64,000 nt of DNA from Ardenticatenaceae bacterium (GCA_020634245.1 JACKCC010000012.1:303058-367057); one strand, 5' to 3'. Positions 23,815-33,646 are shown, counted from the first letter of the stretch. Notes: generated from the letters alone by a model not told the origin. Made by a program: numbers and translations.

Positions 23815-26100
23815 ATGTTTGATACAATAAAACAACTGTTAGCGCCGCCTGTTTATGAAGATGAAGATACGAACAGGAAAGCACATCTTCTCAACGTTAT
23901 TCTCATTGCGCTCATTATTTTGCTATCGTTTCTTTGGATTGCCCGCCTCGCTACAGGTGCTGCCGAAATGACGTCAAATAATGCGGTGATTCTAGCGGGG
24001 GCTATCATCGTCACGGTCGGTATCTATGTGTTAACGCGGTTCCGCTACCTACAGTTCGGCCTCAACGCTCTGGTATCCGCAGCCTGGTTGACAGTGACGA
24101 CTCTTACTTGGACGGCTGATGGCGTTAAAGACTCTTCCTTTTGGGGTTACATGATTGTCATCCTGGTGGCCAGCCTGCTTTCTGGCTGGCGGTTGGCTCT
24201 TGTCGTTATCGGGCTGACCATCGCCTCTGGCTGGAGCTTTGTCTATGTAGAATCAGCCGGTCTACGGGCAGTCACTGCGGCAGACCCTTCTTCACAAATC
24301 ATGACTGATTACACCTTTGTTCTGATTTTAGCCGGTGTCATGATTTACCTGCTTGTTAGTAACTTGCAGAACGCGCTGCTTACGGTTCGGCAAAGCAACC
24401 AGAAGCTGCAAATCTTAAGCCAGAATCTGGAAATGAAGGTTCATGCCCGAACCCAAGAGCTGGCTGCCAGTGCAGAGGTTAGCCAGCGCCTTTATGATGA
24501 ATCGGAAAAAGCGAAAAAGGCGGCTGAAATTGCTAACAATGCCAAAAGTGAATTCTTGGCTAATATGAGTCATGAAATCCGTACCCCGATGAATGCCGTC
24601 ATTGGCATGACTGGCCTGTTGCTGGATACTCAACTTGATCCTGAGCAGCAAGATTTTGTAGAAACGATTCGTACCAGCAGTGATGGACTTTTAGACATCA
24701 TCAATAATATTCTTGATTTCTCCAAAATTGAAGCAGGTAAGTTGGAACTGGAAAATGTCCCCTTTAATTTGCCTGAATGTGTAGAAGGTGCCCTGGACCT
24801 TAACGCTGCTAAAGCGGGCAAGAAAGGATTGGAGTTGGCTTATCTTATCGACGATAATGTGTCAGATGTGCTGGTCGGAGATGTTACCCGACTTCGTCAG
24901 ATTTTGGTTAATTTACTGGGTAACGCAATCAAATTTACTAACGAAGGGGAGGTTTTTCTTTCTGTCACGCAAGAAGAGATGCCTGATGACATGTGGCAAC
25001 TCCGTTTTTCTGTGCTGGATACCGGTATTGGTATTGCGCCGGAGCGGATGGATCGACTGTTCCAATCGTTTAGCCAGGTTGATTCGTCGGTAACGCGCCA
25101 ATACGGCGGGACCGGTTTGGGACTGGTTATCTGTAAGCGGCTGGCTGAGGCAATGGGCGGGCGCATGTGGGTGGAGAGTGAACCTGGCAAAGGGTCTACT
25201 TTTAGCTTTACGATTAAGGTTCGTGTATGGGAGCCAGATGTTTTGGTGGCGCCCGAAACGGCCGTTTCTCCCCGTACGCTGGCGGGGAAACGCATTCTAG
25301 TTGTGGATGACAATAATGTGAATCGGCTGATCATGAAACATTATTTGTATCGTTGGCAAGCTGAATCGCATATTGTGGATTCAGGAGATGAAGCCTTGAA
25401 TTTATTGGCTCAGGGCCAAACCTTTGATTTGGGTATATTGGATATGCAAATGCCGCAGATGGATGGCGCGACATTGGCTCAAGCGATGAAGACCATGCCG
25501 GAATTACGGCCGTTCCCCCTCATTTTGCTCAGTTCCATTGGGCAGTTAATAGACCCCGCAGTTAAATCCTTGTTTGTGTCGCAAATTGCCAAGCCCATCA
25601 AACCGAACAACTTGTTAAATGCGTTGGAACAAGCGTTGATGGGGGAAGATGGTAAGAGTATGCTGCCGAAAACGGCCGTAGACACGACACCTATTGAAAC
25701 CCTTCAGGCCAATTTGCGCATCTTATTAGCTGAAGACAACACCATTAACCAAAAAGTAGCCTTACGCATGTTGAAGAAACTTGGCTACAATGCCGGTGTT
25801 GCCGGAAATGGATACGAGGTGTTAGCTGCATTACAGCAGCAATCATATGACATCATCTTCATGGATGTACAAATGCCGGAATTGGATGGTATTGCCACAA
25901 CCAAACTCATTCGGCAAGATACGTCCCGGACACAACAGCCATACATAATTGCCCTGACGGCCAATGCACTTAAAGGGGATCGCGAGCGATTTCTGGAGGC
26001 TGGTATGGACGATTATCTCAGCAAACCGGTACGGCTGGAAGAAATGGCCGCAGCCATTGCCAAGTACCCCGCACACCAATATCAGATAGGAATACAGTAA
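23815..26100 (+). CDS. Hybrid sensor histidine kinase with two receiver domains
   Basis: The 761-residue protein has five or six N-terminal TM helices (about 25-195), a coiled coil, a HisKA domain with phospho-acceptor His253 in MSHEIRTPMN, and a HATPase_c domain with NAIKFT and GGTGLGLVICKRL. Two receiver domains follow: the first (about 493-608) has acceptor Asp543, but its switch region is LLSSIG rather than a Thr motif; the second (about 635-750) has Asp684 and ALTANALKGD. No HPt domain is attached. The membrane part has no large sensor loop, so the stimulus may be in the membrane. ATG 23815 follows AAGGAAACCTG; an earlier frame start at 23716 lacks support. Confidence 0.92.
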   Translation: MFDTIKQLLAPPVYEDEDTNRKAHLLNVILIALIILLSFLWIARLATGAAEMTSNNAVILAGAIIVTVGIYVLTRFRYLQFGLNALVSAAWLTVTTLTWTADGVKDSSFWGYMIVILVASLLSGWRLALVVIGLTIASGWSFVYVESAGLRAVTAADPSSQIMTDYTFVLILAGVMIYLLVSNLQNALLTVRQSNQKLQILSQNLEMKVHARTQELAASAEVSQRLYDESEKAKKAAEIANNAKSEFLANMSHEIRTPMNAVIGMTGLLLDTQLDPEQQDFVETIRTSSDGLLDIINNILDFSKIEAGKLELENVPFNLPECVEGALDLNAAKAGKKGLELAYLIDDNVSDVLVGDVTRLRQILVNLLGNAIKFTNEGEVFLSVTQEEMPDDMWQLRFSVLDTGIGIAPERMDRLFQSFSQVDSSVTRQYGGTGLGLVICKRLAEAMGGRMWVESEPGKGSTFSFTIKVRVWEPDVLVAPETAVSPRTLAGKRILVVDDNNVNRLIMKHYLYRWQAESHIVDSGDEALNLLAQGQTFDLGILDMQMPQMDGATLAQAMKTMPELRPFPLILLSSIGQLIDPAVKSLFVSQIAKPIKPNNLLNALEQALMGEDGKSMLPKTAVDTTPIETLQANLRILLAEDNTINQKVALRMLKKLGYNAGVAGNGYEVLAALQQQSYDIIFMDVQMPELDGIATTKLIRQDTSRTQQPYIIALTANALKGDRERFLEAGMDDYLSKPVRLEEMAAAIAKYPAHQYQIGIQ

Positions 26101-26296
26101 CTACAAAACCCAAGGTCTGAGATCCCAGTACTGTATAAATTACAAAAACTATTTTGATGAAAAATTAGCTATTACTTTGTCTTTATGGTTTACCCAAAAC
26201 AGGTTGGCAAACAGACCTGTCGGGCTTTAACCGGGAACTTTTCACTCACGGGCAGCGTCTTACCCAATAATGACACCTTTTACGGAGGACGCAGCC

Positions 26297-28741
26297 ATGA
26301 AGAAGCGACTTGCTTACCTGATTTTGTTTGTTGGTTTGTTTGTGGGTTGGTTGGGGGGCGGCACGGCCGTTTCCGCCCAAACCGATCCCGATCCCATCGA
26401 TCCCCCCCAGCCAATGCCGCCCTTACCCATCGAGCCACCCATCTGGCGCGTTGAAGGGCTAAAAATCGACTACCAGCGCGTCAATGTCACCATCGAAGAC
26501 CAGGTGGCGACAACCCACATCGACCAGTTTTTCGTCAACGACAACGACTGGATGCTGGAAGGGACGTATTTGTTTCCCCTGCCGGAGGGAGCGGCCGTTT
26601 CCCAGCTAACCATGTGGGTCGACGGCCAACCCATCGAGGCCAAAATCCTGGAGCAGGCCGAAGCGCGGCAAATCTACGATGAAATCGTGCGCCAACTGCG
26701 CGATCCGGCGCTGCTGGAATACGTGGGCACGCAGGCCATCCAGGCCAACGTCTTCCCCATTCCGCCGCGCAGCGAACGGCGCATCGAAATCGAATACACG
26801 CAAATCCTGCCCGCCGACAACGGCCTCATCCACTACGTCTATCCCCAATCCACCGATCTTTACACCAACACGCCGCTGGATGAGCAAAGTATCCGCGTCG
26901 AAGTGCGTTCCAACGAGGAAATCCGGGCCATCTATTCGCCCAGCCACCCCGTGGCCATCAGCCGCGATGGAGATTATCGCGCCGTAGCCGGTTACGAAGA
27001 CGCCAACGTCACCGCCGACAAAGATTTTGAACTGTACTACACCGTCTCGCCGGAAGAGATTGGTCTGAATCTGCTCAGCTACCGCGAAGCCGGGCAGGAT
27101 GGCTTTTTCCTGCTCCTGGTCGCGCCCAGCGTCCAGGTCGATGAAGTGGTCGCCAAAGATGTGCTCTTGGTCGTCGATACCTCCGGCAGCATGGAAGGCG
27201 AAAAGATGGCTCAGGCCAAAGAAGCAGCGCTCTACGTCGTCGAGCATCTCAATCTGGCCGACCGCTTCAACATCGTCAGCTTCAGCACCGGCACCCGCAG
27301 TTTTGCCTCCGGCCTGGTCCCTGCTGACGAACCGGGCAGCCACGAATTCATCAACAGCCTGGAAGCGATTGGCGGCACCAATATCAGCCAGGCGCTGCTG
27401 GAAGCGGTGGCTCAAGCCGACATCGAACGGCCGACGACCATCATCTTCCTCACCGACGGGTTAGCGACGGAAGGCATCACCGATACGCCCATGCTCCTGG
27501 ACGCTGTCAAGCAGGCCACGCCGCGCAACGTGCGCATCTTTGCCTTTGGCGTGGGCAACGACGTTGACCCCATCCTGCTGGACAGCCTGACGCAAAATCA
27601 CCGGGGCACGAGCAGCTATGTACGGCCGTTCGAGAGCATCGAAGAGGAAGTGAGTAGCTTCTACGCCAAAGTCAGCACACCGGTTCTGGCCAACATCAGT
27701 CTGGATTTCGACGGCATTCAAGTGGAACAAATGTACCCGCAAGAACTGCCTGACCTGTTTGCCGGGACGCAGCTTGTCTTGACCGGCCGCTACCGCGATG
27801 GCGGCCCGGCGACGATTACGTTGAGTGGTGAAGTGAACGGCCGTACTCAAACCTTCACCTACCGCGATAACAACTTCCGTAACAGCGGCGGCGACGACTT
27901 CATCCCCCGCCTGTGGGCGACGCGGGCCATCGGCCACCTGCTGACCGAAATCCGGCTGCGCGGCGAAGACCCGGAACTGGTGCAGAGCGTCGTCAATTTG
28001 AGCATCCGCTACGGCATCATTACCCCCTACACCAGCTACCTCATCGAGGAAGATGACATCTTTAGCCAGACCGGACGGCAGGGCATTGCCAACGGCGTTG
28101 TTGAAGAAGGCGAACGGATGATAGAAATGCCTGCTGCCGAAGAGGTCGTTGCCGAAGCCGCTGCTTCAGCCGATATGGCTGCCGCCGAAGCGCCAATGGC
28201 TCTGCCGACCGCCATGCCCGCGCCGCAAGTAACCGGAGGAACGGCCGCTGCCGAACCGGTGGCTGTCAACGAAATGATTCAGCTTGTGGGCAGTAAAACG
28301 TTTGTGATGCGTGATGGCGTCTGGATGGACACGGCATTTAACGCCGATACGCAGACGGCCCAAGAAGTTGGGTTTGCCTCGGACGCGTACTTTGATTTGC
28401 TAACGGCCGTGCCCGATCTCGGTCAATATCTGGCCATTGGCGAACAGGTACTGGTCGTCTACGAAGACCAAGTCTACCAAATTGTGCCCGGCGCAGGTGA
28501 CACAACCATCACCCTGCCCGAACTGGCTCCTGCCAACGATTCGGGAAATACGATGACAACGGTTAAGGAAACGGCCGTGCCCGCTATCCCCAATCCAACG
28601 AACCAACCAGCTAGCCAACCAACCAACCAGCCAACCACCAACACCCCATTCTTCAATTGGGGTATCTTAATCGGTGTACTGGGTGCTGCTTTGGTAGTGG
28701 TTGTGTTCGTAGCTGGCAAATTGGTGGGGAAACGGCCGTAA
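26297..28741 (+). CDS. VIT and von Willebrand factor A domain surface protein
   Basis: The 814-residue protein has a signal peptide (cleavage after about residue 27), a VIT domain (about 50-180, with EGTYLFPLPEGAAVSQL), and a VWA domain (about 290-460) with an intact MIDAS DTSGSMEG. It ends with a Pro/Thr/Asn/Gln-rich linker (PTNQPASQPTNQ) and a C-terminal TM helix plus GKRP, so it is anchored outside. This matches inter-alpha-trypsin-inhibitor heavy-chain-like proteins, which bind other proteins. The function in bacteria is not settled. GGAGG lies 8 nt before ATG 26297; the frame opens at 26270. An Ala/Glu-rich stretch at about 610-660 is low complexity. Confidence 0.9.
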   Translation: MKKRLAYLILFVGLFVGWLGGGTAVSAQTDPDPIDPPQPMPPLPIEPPIWRVEGLKIDYQRVNVTIEDQVATTHIDQFFVNDNDWMLEGTYLFPLPEGAAVSQLTMWVDGQPIEAKILEQAEARQIYDEIVRQLRDPALLEYVGTQAIQANVFPIPPRSERRIEIEYTQILPADNGLIHYVYPQSTDLYTNTPLDEQSIRVEVRSNEEIRAIYSPSHPVAISRDGDYRAVAGYEDANVTADKDFELYYTVSPEEIGLNLLSYREAGQDGFFLLLVAPSVQVDEVVAKDVLLVVDTSGSMEGEKMAQAKEAALYVVEHLNLADRFNIVSFSTGTRSFASGLVPADEPGSHEFINSLEAIGGTNISQALLEAVAQADIERPTTIIFLTDGLATEGITDTPMLLDAVKQATPRNVRIFAFGVGNDVDPILLDSLTQNHRGTSSYVRPFESIEEEVSSFYAKVSTPVLANISLDFDGIQVEQMYPQELPDLFAGTQLVLTGRYRDGGPATITLSGEVNGRTQTFTYRDNNFRNSGGDDFIPRLWATRAIGHLLTEIRLRGEDPELVQSVVNLSIRYGIITPYTSYLIEEDDIFSQTGRQGIANGVVEEGERMIEMPAAEEVVAEAAASADMAAAEAPMALPTAMPAPQVTGGTAAAEPVAVNEMIQLVGSKTFVMRDGVWMDTAFNADTQTAQEVGFASDAYFDLLTAVPDLGQYLAIGEQVLVVYEDQVYQIVPGAGDTTITLPELAPANDSGNTMTTVKETAVPAIPNPTNQPASQPTNQPTTNTPFFNWGILIGVLGAALVVVVFVAGKLVGKRP

Positions 28742-28742
28742 A

Positions 28743-28860
28743 AATAAACCGCGGAGGGCACAGAGAACACGGAGAAAAAAGAACAAAAACTCCACGTTCT
28801 CCGCGCCCTCAGCGGTCAATTCCTGAGAGACTGGAGACAAAATTCACCCCCAGTCTCTAT
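28743..28860. repeat. Two intergenic hairpin repeats in tandem
   Basis: ACCGCGGAGGGCACAGAGAA with CTCCGCGCCCTCAGCGGT (28747-28817) is the sister copy of 23394-23456. It is followed by GAGACTGGAGAC...CCAGTCTCT (28828-28858), a member of the family at 45012-45058 and 56800-56846. They separate the VIT/VWA gene from the convergent kinase gene. Confidence 0.7.
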
Positions 28861-30131
28861 TCTTCCCACTTCTCCTCAGTGCCGGGCAGCGTAAAACTAA
28901 ACACGCTGCCCTGGCCTTCAATACTGGTGGCATTCACCCGCCCGCCCAGCTTTTCGATAATCCGGCGTACAATAGAAAGCCCCAGCCCAGAGCTTTTGCC
29001 ATTACCGTTCTGACTCTTCTTCTCCAGTTTGGAAAAAGGGACAAACAATTGGGATTGCTCTTCCACCGAAAAACCCTGGCCGTTATCCTTCACCCAAAAG
29101 CGAACCGTGCCATTGCGTAGCGGCGTACTGCCCAGTTCCACACGAGGCGGCTGCCCGCCATACTTCAGGGCATTGCTCACATAATTTTCCCAAACTTCTT
29201 CTACCCAGGGGCCATATCCCATGGCATTGTGCCACTGCTCCGGCAAAATCAACTCGGCGTTATACTGTTTAACCAGATGGGATATTCGCGCCAGGGCGTG
29301 GTTGACTACCTCTTGCATAGACAGCGGTTTAATGGGAATTTCTGTTTTGCGTACACTGGCCAGCAACAGTAGTTCTTGAATGATGCTGCTCATTTTGGTC
29401 GCATCGGTGCGCAGGGAATCGGCCACGTATTGCCGGTCCTTGGTGCTTAAATCTTCGTACTTGAACTTGAGCAGTTCGGCAAAGCCAACAATGCGTGAGA
29501 GGGGATTTTGCAAATCGTGGGCGACAGAATGGGCAAACGCATCCAGGTCTTCGTTACGTTCTTCTAAATCAATGGTTTGTTTGTGCAGCGATTCCACCAG
29601 TTGGGCGTTATTGATGGCAATGCCAAAAGCGGCAGCGACGGCTTCTGCTGTCTGAATATCCTCGGAGGCAAATCCATCCTTTTTATTCAGCACTAGCAGC
29701 GCCCCCATCGGGGATTTCTCATCAGGGATGGACACAGCCAGCAGCGAATGGATGGGGATGGCGGTTATGGCTTGAATATCCAATGCCAAAAACTGATCGG
29801 CAAATTCGTCAGCAGCCAACTGTGCCTCGCCGGTCTGAGCCACCTGCCCCACCACACCGATTCCCAACGGCAGCAGCGGGTAGTGGTGTAAATTGGCCAG
29901 AGGGTCAGGATAAGCCGCTTTGCAGACCAGTGTATCGGTGAGTTCTTCTTCGAACAGCCACAGCAAGCAACCTTCAACATCCAGGTGCACGGCCGTTTCC
30001 TGCAGCAAATACGCCAAAACCGACTTACAACGCCGTGTTTCCACCAAAACACGATTCGCCCCTTGCAGCAAACAAGTCGTAATCGCTTTTTCGTCTATTG
30101 TTTGATGGTCTTGTTCGGAACCATTACCCAT
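28857..30131 (-). CDS. GAF domain sensor histidine kinase
   Basis: The 424-residue protein has no TM helix. It has a GAF domain (about 25-180), a short coiled coil, a HisKA domain with acceptor His205 in SVAHDLQNPLSRIVGF, and a HATPase_c domain with the N box in ENYVSNALKYGG, the D box DNGQGF and GLGLSIVRRI. The HDLQNPLS form is found in phytochrome-like and soluble kinases. No response regulator is adjacent, so the partner is encoded elsewhere. A Cys cluster in GAF (CLLQ, RRCKS, GCLLW) could bind a cofactor, but this is not proven. Confidence 0.9.
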   Translation of the reverse strand: MGNGSEQDHQTIDEKAITTCLLQGANRVLVETRRCKSVLAYLLQETAVHLDVEGCLLWLFEEELTDTLVCKAAYPDPLANLHHYPLLPLGIGVVGQVAQTGEAQLAADEFADQFLALDIQAITAIPIHSLLAVSIPDEKSPMGALLVLNKKDGFASEDIQTAEAVAAAFGIAINNAQLVESLHKQTIDLEERNEDLDAFAHSVAHDLQNPLSRIVGFAELLKFKYEDLSTKDRQYVADSLRTDATKMSSIIQELLLLASVRKTEIPIKPLSMQEVVNHALARISHLVKQYNAELILPEQWHNAMGYGPWVEEVWENYVSNALKYGGQPPRVELGSTPLRNGTVRFWVKDNGQGFSVEEQSQLFVPFSKLEKKSQNGNGKSSGLGLSIVRRIIEKLGGRVNATSIEGQGSVFSFTLPGTEEKWEE

Positions 30132-30292
30132 TTTTGTGATACCTATACGACTTCCACATTGTAATTAGGCGTTTATCACCACCCATCTTGACAACAAAAA
30201 GTGGAAAAGGTCACAACGGCACTGCAAATTTTTAATCAAACTTATTGATATATAGTAACATTTTCTGGGAAAAAGTAAACTTCTCTCAACAT

Positions 30293-30326
30293 AAAAAAGG
30301 GCAGATGCAACCGCATCCACCCTTTC
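30293..30326 (-). terminator. Terminator of gdhA
   Basis: On the minus strand AAGGGTGGATGC and GCATCTGCCCTT pair around GGTT with one T-T mismatch, followed by TTTTTTATG. Confidence 0.85.
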
Positions 30327-30359
30327 TAAAGTTATAAAGCGCTTCGGTCAAACCAAATT

Positions 30360-31610
30360 TTAGACCCAGCCGCGTAAGCGAACCGCCTCAGCTACCCGAT
30401 TTACCGCAACCAGATACGCCGCCACACGCGTGTCCACTTTTTTAGCCTTAGCCATTTTATCCACGGCATGGAAGGCACTAGTCATTTTATGATCCAGCCG
30501 TTGATTGACCATCTCTTCGTCCCAATAATACTGGTAGCCATTCTGCACCATTTCAAAGTAAGAAACAGTCACACCACCACCGTTGCAGAGGAAATCGGGG
30601 ATGATGTAAATTCCCTTGCTGTTAAGCACATCATCGGCTTCGGGCGTAGTTGGGCCATTGGCCAGTTCAGCAACGATCTGGCATTTTATATTGTCGGCAT
30701 TTTGGCTGGTTAACTGATTTTCAATAGCCGCCGGAATCAAAATATCGACTTCCAGCTCCAGCAAATCCTTGTTGCTGATGGGTTCCGTGCCGGGGCAGTC
30801 GATCACTTTGCCGGTACTATTTAAATGTTCCAGGACGACATTGTAATCCAGGCCATTTTTGTTGTAAATGCCGCCAAATTCATCGCTGACAGCAACAACT
30901 TTCGTACCAAACATCTCGGTAATCAGTTTGTGGGCAAAGGAGCCGACGTTGCCAAAGCCTTGAATCGCTGCGGTGGCTTTGCTTAGATCAATGCCCCGCA
31001 ATTTGGCCGCCTCGCGGATGGTAAACATGCCGCCCAGGGCTGTCGCCGGACCGCGCCCGGCCGAACCGCCCAATTCGAGCGGTTTGCCGGTGATAACACC
31101 CGGTTCACGGTGGCCCATTAACACCTCGTATTCATCAAGCATCCAGGCCATGATTTGCGGATTGGTATTTACATCGGGGGCAGGCACATCCTGAGTTAAA
31201 CCAACGTAGCGGGCAATGTTGCGCATATAACCGCGGCTGAGCCGCTCCAGTTCACCTTGAGATAATTTGCGCGGATCGCATATAATGCCACCTTTTGCGC
31301 CGCCTAACGGGATGTCGGCAACGGCCGTTTTCCAGGTCATCCAGGCCGCCAGTGCGCGTACAGTGTCGATGGTTTCATCGGGGTGAAAGCGGATACCGCC
31401 CTTCGCCGGGCCACGGGCGTCATTGTATTGCACGCGAAAACCCTGGAAGGTTTTTGTGCTGCCGTCATCCATTCGCACCGGAATGCTAAAATGGAATTCA
31501 CGCATTGGCCGCCGCAAAAAAGCGTGCATATCAGGGTCTAGTTGCAATACTTTAGCGGCTTCATCTAACTGAGCTTGTGCGATTGCAAATGGGTTTAGGT
31601 TTTCAGTCAT
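30360..31610 (-). CDS. gdhA: Glu/Leu/Phe/Val dehydrogenase family, likely glutamate dehydrogenase
   Basis: The 416-residue enzyme has the catalytic lysine motif in IPLGGAKGGI and the substrate segment ARGPAKGGIRFHPDET, then the NAD-binding domain with AAIQGFGNVGSFA and the C-terminal GGGVTVSYFEM motif. Length and motifs match the NAD-type hexameric glutamate dehydrogenases of about 415 residues found in bacteria and archaea. It interconverts glutamate and 2-oxoglutarate with ammonium. GGAG is about 10 nt before the ATG. A promoter and a terminated small leader transcript lie about 140-230 bp upstream, so an attenuation-type control is possible. Confidence 0.94.
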   Translation of the reverse strand: MTENLNPFAIAQAQLDEAAKVLQLDPDMHAFLRRPMREFHFSIPVRMDDGSTKTFQGFRVQYNDARGPAKGGIRFHPDETIDTVRALAAWMTWKTAVADIPLGGAKGGIICDPRKLSQGELERLSRGYMRNIARYVGLTQDVPAPDVNTNPQIMAWMLDEYEVLMGHREPGVITGKPLELGGSAGRGPATALGGMFTIREAAKLRGIDLSKATAAIQGFGNVGSFAHKLITEMFGTKVVAVSDEFGGIYNKNGLDYNVVLEHLNSTGKVIDCPGTEPISNKDLLELEVDILIPAAIENQLTSQNADNIKCQIVAELANGPTTPEADDVLNSKGIYIIPDFLCNGGGVTVSYFEMVQNGYQYYWDEEMVNQRLDHKMTSAFHAVDKMAKAKKVDTRVAAYLVAVNRVAEAVRLRGWV

Positions 31611-31678
31611 TTTTAATTTACTCCATTATTCGTGGAAAATTTGGGATATTACCAGTGTCCTAAAAAGTGGATCACGGT

Positions 31679-31712
31679 GTCAAGTGACAAGTATCATGTG
31701 TCATGTGTCACG
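31679..31712. repeat. GTGTCATGTGTCA repeat
   Basis: The run TCAAGTGACAAGTATCATG followed by TGTCATGTGTCACG is made of GTGTCA/TGACA words in both orientations. A related run lies inside the T-box leader at 22060-22087. Confidence 0.6.
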
Positions 31713-31751
31713 TTTGTCCTGTGCTAACTTTTGACGACTGGTAATGGAAAA

Positions 31752-31839
31752 CAAAAAGCCCCTTGATTCTGGCCTTATTCGGCGCAACCAAGAGGCATTG
31801 TTAACATACAAATTGTATCTCAAGTATATAAAAAGTAAA
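31752..31839 (-). ncRNA. Promoter plus short terminated RNA upstream of gdhA
   Basis: On the minus strand TTTACT (31839-31834), 16 bp and TACAAT (31817-31812) predict a start near 31805. An 11-bp stem with two G-U pairs (31796-31786 with 31769-31759) encloses a smaller GCC/GGC hairpin and is followed by TTTTTGTTTTCC. The product would be about 53 nt and lies in the orientation of gdhA, so it may be a leader attenuator or a small RNA. No ORF is seen. Confidence 0.55.
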
Positions 31840-31903
31840 TGACTATTTACATTCGTTTTTCCTACACAGCGCTCCTGGCCTCTGGTAAACTTGTAACCAG
31901 ACT

Positions 31904-32788
31904 ATGTTAGAATCGCAACCTTCAACTTCCCCTGGCACAATATTTGGCTTTTCATGTATGGTGGGGTTTATTTTGCTGGACGTTGTCCTGTTCATGTTGT
32001 TGATACGCGGGCCAATTACACTATTGTCTTTTCTTTTGGGCGTGCTGCTGCTGGCATCGCTGCCGCTGCTGGCTGTCGTGGCATATTGGACCTCCAGCCT
32101 GAGCACAACGCGCTATCATGTGGTTGAAAATGCTTTGCTGATTGAGTGGGGCAGCCTGCGGCAAGTTATTCCCCTGGCAGCGATTGAATCGCTGCAACCC
32201 GGCGGCAAGATTACCCAATTTCGTGGCCTGCGCTGGCCGGGGCTGATGATTGGCCGGGGACAAATTGACGGGCAAGTGGCGGTTGTATTCGCCACTCGCC
32301 CAGCCGCAGAACAACTGCTGCTGAAGACGGAAACGGCCGTTTACGCCATCTCGCCGGTCGATTTAGAGAATTTCAAGAATTGCCTGGAAGCCCTGCGCAC
32401 AGCCGAAATGGCTGAGCCGGTTGATCTGCCGGAATCCCATTTGGGATTTCTGAGCTGGTCATTTTGGAATGAGTGGCCAGCGCATCTGCTGTTGGCCGCA
32501 TCGGGCTTGCTGAATTTGGCCTTGTTTGGATATTTAACGGCCGTTTACAATCATCTACCAGCTCAGGTTCCGCTCCATTTCAATCAATTGGGCCAGGTGG
32601 ACCGGCTGGCAGCGCCAAACCGCTTGTTCCTTTTACCACTTATTGGCCTGACCGTTTGGCTTGTTAACGGCACTGGCGGTTGGTTTTTCTACCAGCAAAG
32701 CCAAAAACTGCCGGCTTATTTGTTGTGGGGAACGGCCGTTCTCGTTCAACTGGCCATATGGGGTGCCGTATTTCCCTTTTTAAATTAA
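31904..32788 (+). CDS. Membrane protein with bacterial PH-like domain
   Basis: The 294-residue protein has two N-terminal TM helices (about 13-35 and 42-62), a cytoplasmic beta-rich domain of the bacterial PH type (about 65-165, with TTRYHVVENALLIEWGSLRQ), and three C-terminal TM helices. The region around HLPAQVPLHFNQLGQVDR resembles the DUF1648 motif of SdpI-like membrane proteins. No signal for function beyond membrane location. The start is weak: no Shine-Dalgarno sequence lies upstream. Its promoter region faces the gdhA leader promoter on the other strand. Confidence 0.75.
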   Translation: MLESQPSTSPGTIFGFSCMVGFILLDVVLFMLLIRGPITLLSFLLGVLLLASLPLLAVVAYWTSSLSTTRYHVVENALLIEWGSLRQVIPLAAIESLQPGGKITQFRGLRWPGLMIGRGQIDGQVAVVFATRPAAEQLLLKTETAVYAISPVDLENFKNCLEALRTAEMAEPVDLPESHLGFLSWSFWNEWPAHLLLAASGLLNLALFGYLTAVYNHLPAQVPLHFNQLGQVDRLAAPNRLFLLPLIGLTVWLVNGTGGWFFYQQSQKLPAYLLWGTAVLVQLAIWGAVFPFLN

Positions 32789-32842
32789 AATGTTAGCCAT
32801 AAACTTTGTTGAGAATTTCCCTGGCATTTCTTACGACAGCCT

Positions 32843-33643
32843 ATGATAACCAATCTCGTTTACGCAGTTTTGCTTAGCAGCCTTATCGCCGGCCTCGCCC
32901 TGTGGCGCGGTTCCCTCTCTTACTCCGGCGCGGCCGGAGCCTTAATCGTTGGTACGCTAATTTTTGGTCTGGGCGGTTGGCAATGGGGCGTCCTTTTGGC
33001 CCTCTTTTTCATCTCATCCAGCCTGCTTTCCCACTTCAAGGAAACTGAAAAGCGGGCTGCGGCCGAGAAGTTTGACAAGGGGCACCGGCGGGACAGCGGC
33101 CAGGTGGCAGCTAATGGCGGCCTGGGCGCTGTGCTGGCCATTTTGAGCGCCATCTTTCCGTGGGCAGGCTGGTTTCCGCTGTTTGTCGGGGTAATGGCTA
33201 CGGTAACGGCCGATACCTGGGCCACGGAGTTGGGGACGCTCAGCCGAAAACCACCCCGTTTGATTACCAACGGCCGTATCGTTGATGTAGGCACGTCGGG
33301 CGGGATATCACCATTGGGTACGGCCGTGTCGATGGGCGGCGGTCTGCTTATCGGGCTGACAGCCGGCATACTCGAACCCGATTATGCCATCTGGCTCATG
33401 GCTGTACTGGGTGCGCTGGGCGGCCTGTTAGGCTCCTTGTTTGACAGCTTGTTGGGCGCAACCGTCCAGCAAATCTATTATTGCGATGTGTGTCAAAAAG
33501 ACACCGAACGCAAACTTCACAAATGCGGTAATCAGACCCGCCCGCTACGCGGCTGGTCATGGCTGAACAACGATTTGGTTAATTTATGGGCTTCACTTGT
33601 GGGGGGAGGAACGGCCGTTTTGCTCTGGCTGCTGTGGAAATAA
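32843..33643 (+). CDS. DUF92 (VTE6-like) family membrane protein
   Basis: The 266-residue integral membrane protein fits the DUF92 family. It has GALIVGTLIFGLGGWQWGVLL, KGHRRDSGQVAANGG, ATVTADTWATELG and GTSGGISPLG, all conserved there, plus about six TM helices. Plant VTE6 of this family is a phytyl-phosphate kinase; the bacterial role is not settled, though an isoprenoid-phosphate kinase is an option. A CDVCQKDTERKLHKC segment near the C-terminus could bind zinc. The stop is 3 bp before the next gene, so they are cotranscribed. Confidence 0.88.
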   Translation: MITNLVYAVLLSSLIAGLALWRGSLSYSGAAGALIVGTLIFGLGGWQWGVLLALFFISSSLLSHFKETEKRAAAEKFDKGHRRDSGQVAANGGLGAVLAILSAIFPWAGWFPLFVGVMATVTADTWATELGTLSRKPPRLITNGRIVDVGTSGGISPLGTAVSMGGGLLIGLTAGILEPDYAIWLMAVLGALGGLLGSLFDSLLGATVQQIYYCDVCQKDTERKLHKCGNQTRPLRGWSWLNNDLVNLWASLVGGGTAVLLWLLWK

Positions 33644-33646
33644 CCG

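Noticed and set aside
26208..26235. ACAGGT...ACCTGT hairpin before the VIT/VWA gene as a terminator
   Set aside because: The stem is short and no T-run follows; probably another dispersed hairpin.
26606..27415. Long open frame (269 codons) on the minus strand opposite the VIT/VWA gene
   Set aside because: It is the mirror of a GC-rich coding frame; no start signal, no domain, and the plus-strand protein has clear domains.
28595..28650. CCAACCAACCAACC microsatellite as a CRISPR or tandem repeat array
   Set aside because: It encodes the PTNQ-type linker of the VIT/VWA protein and has no spacers.
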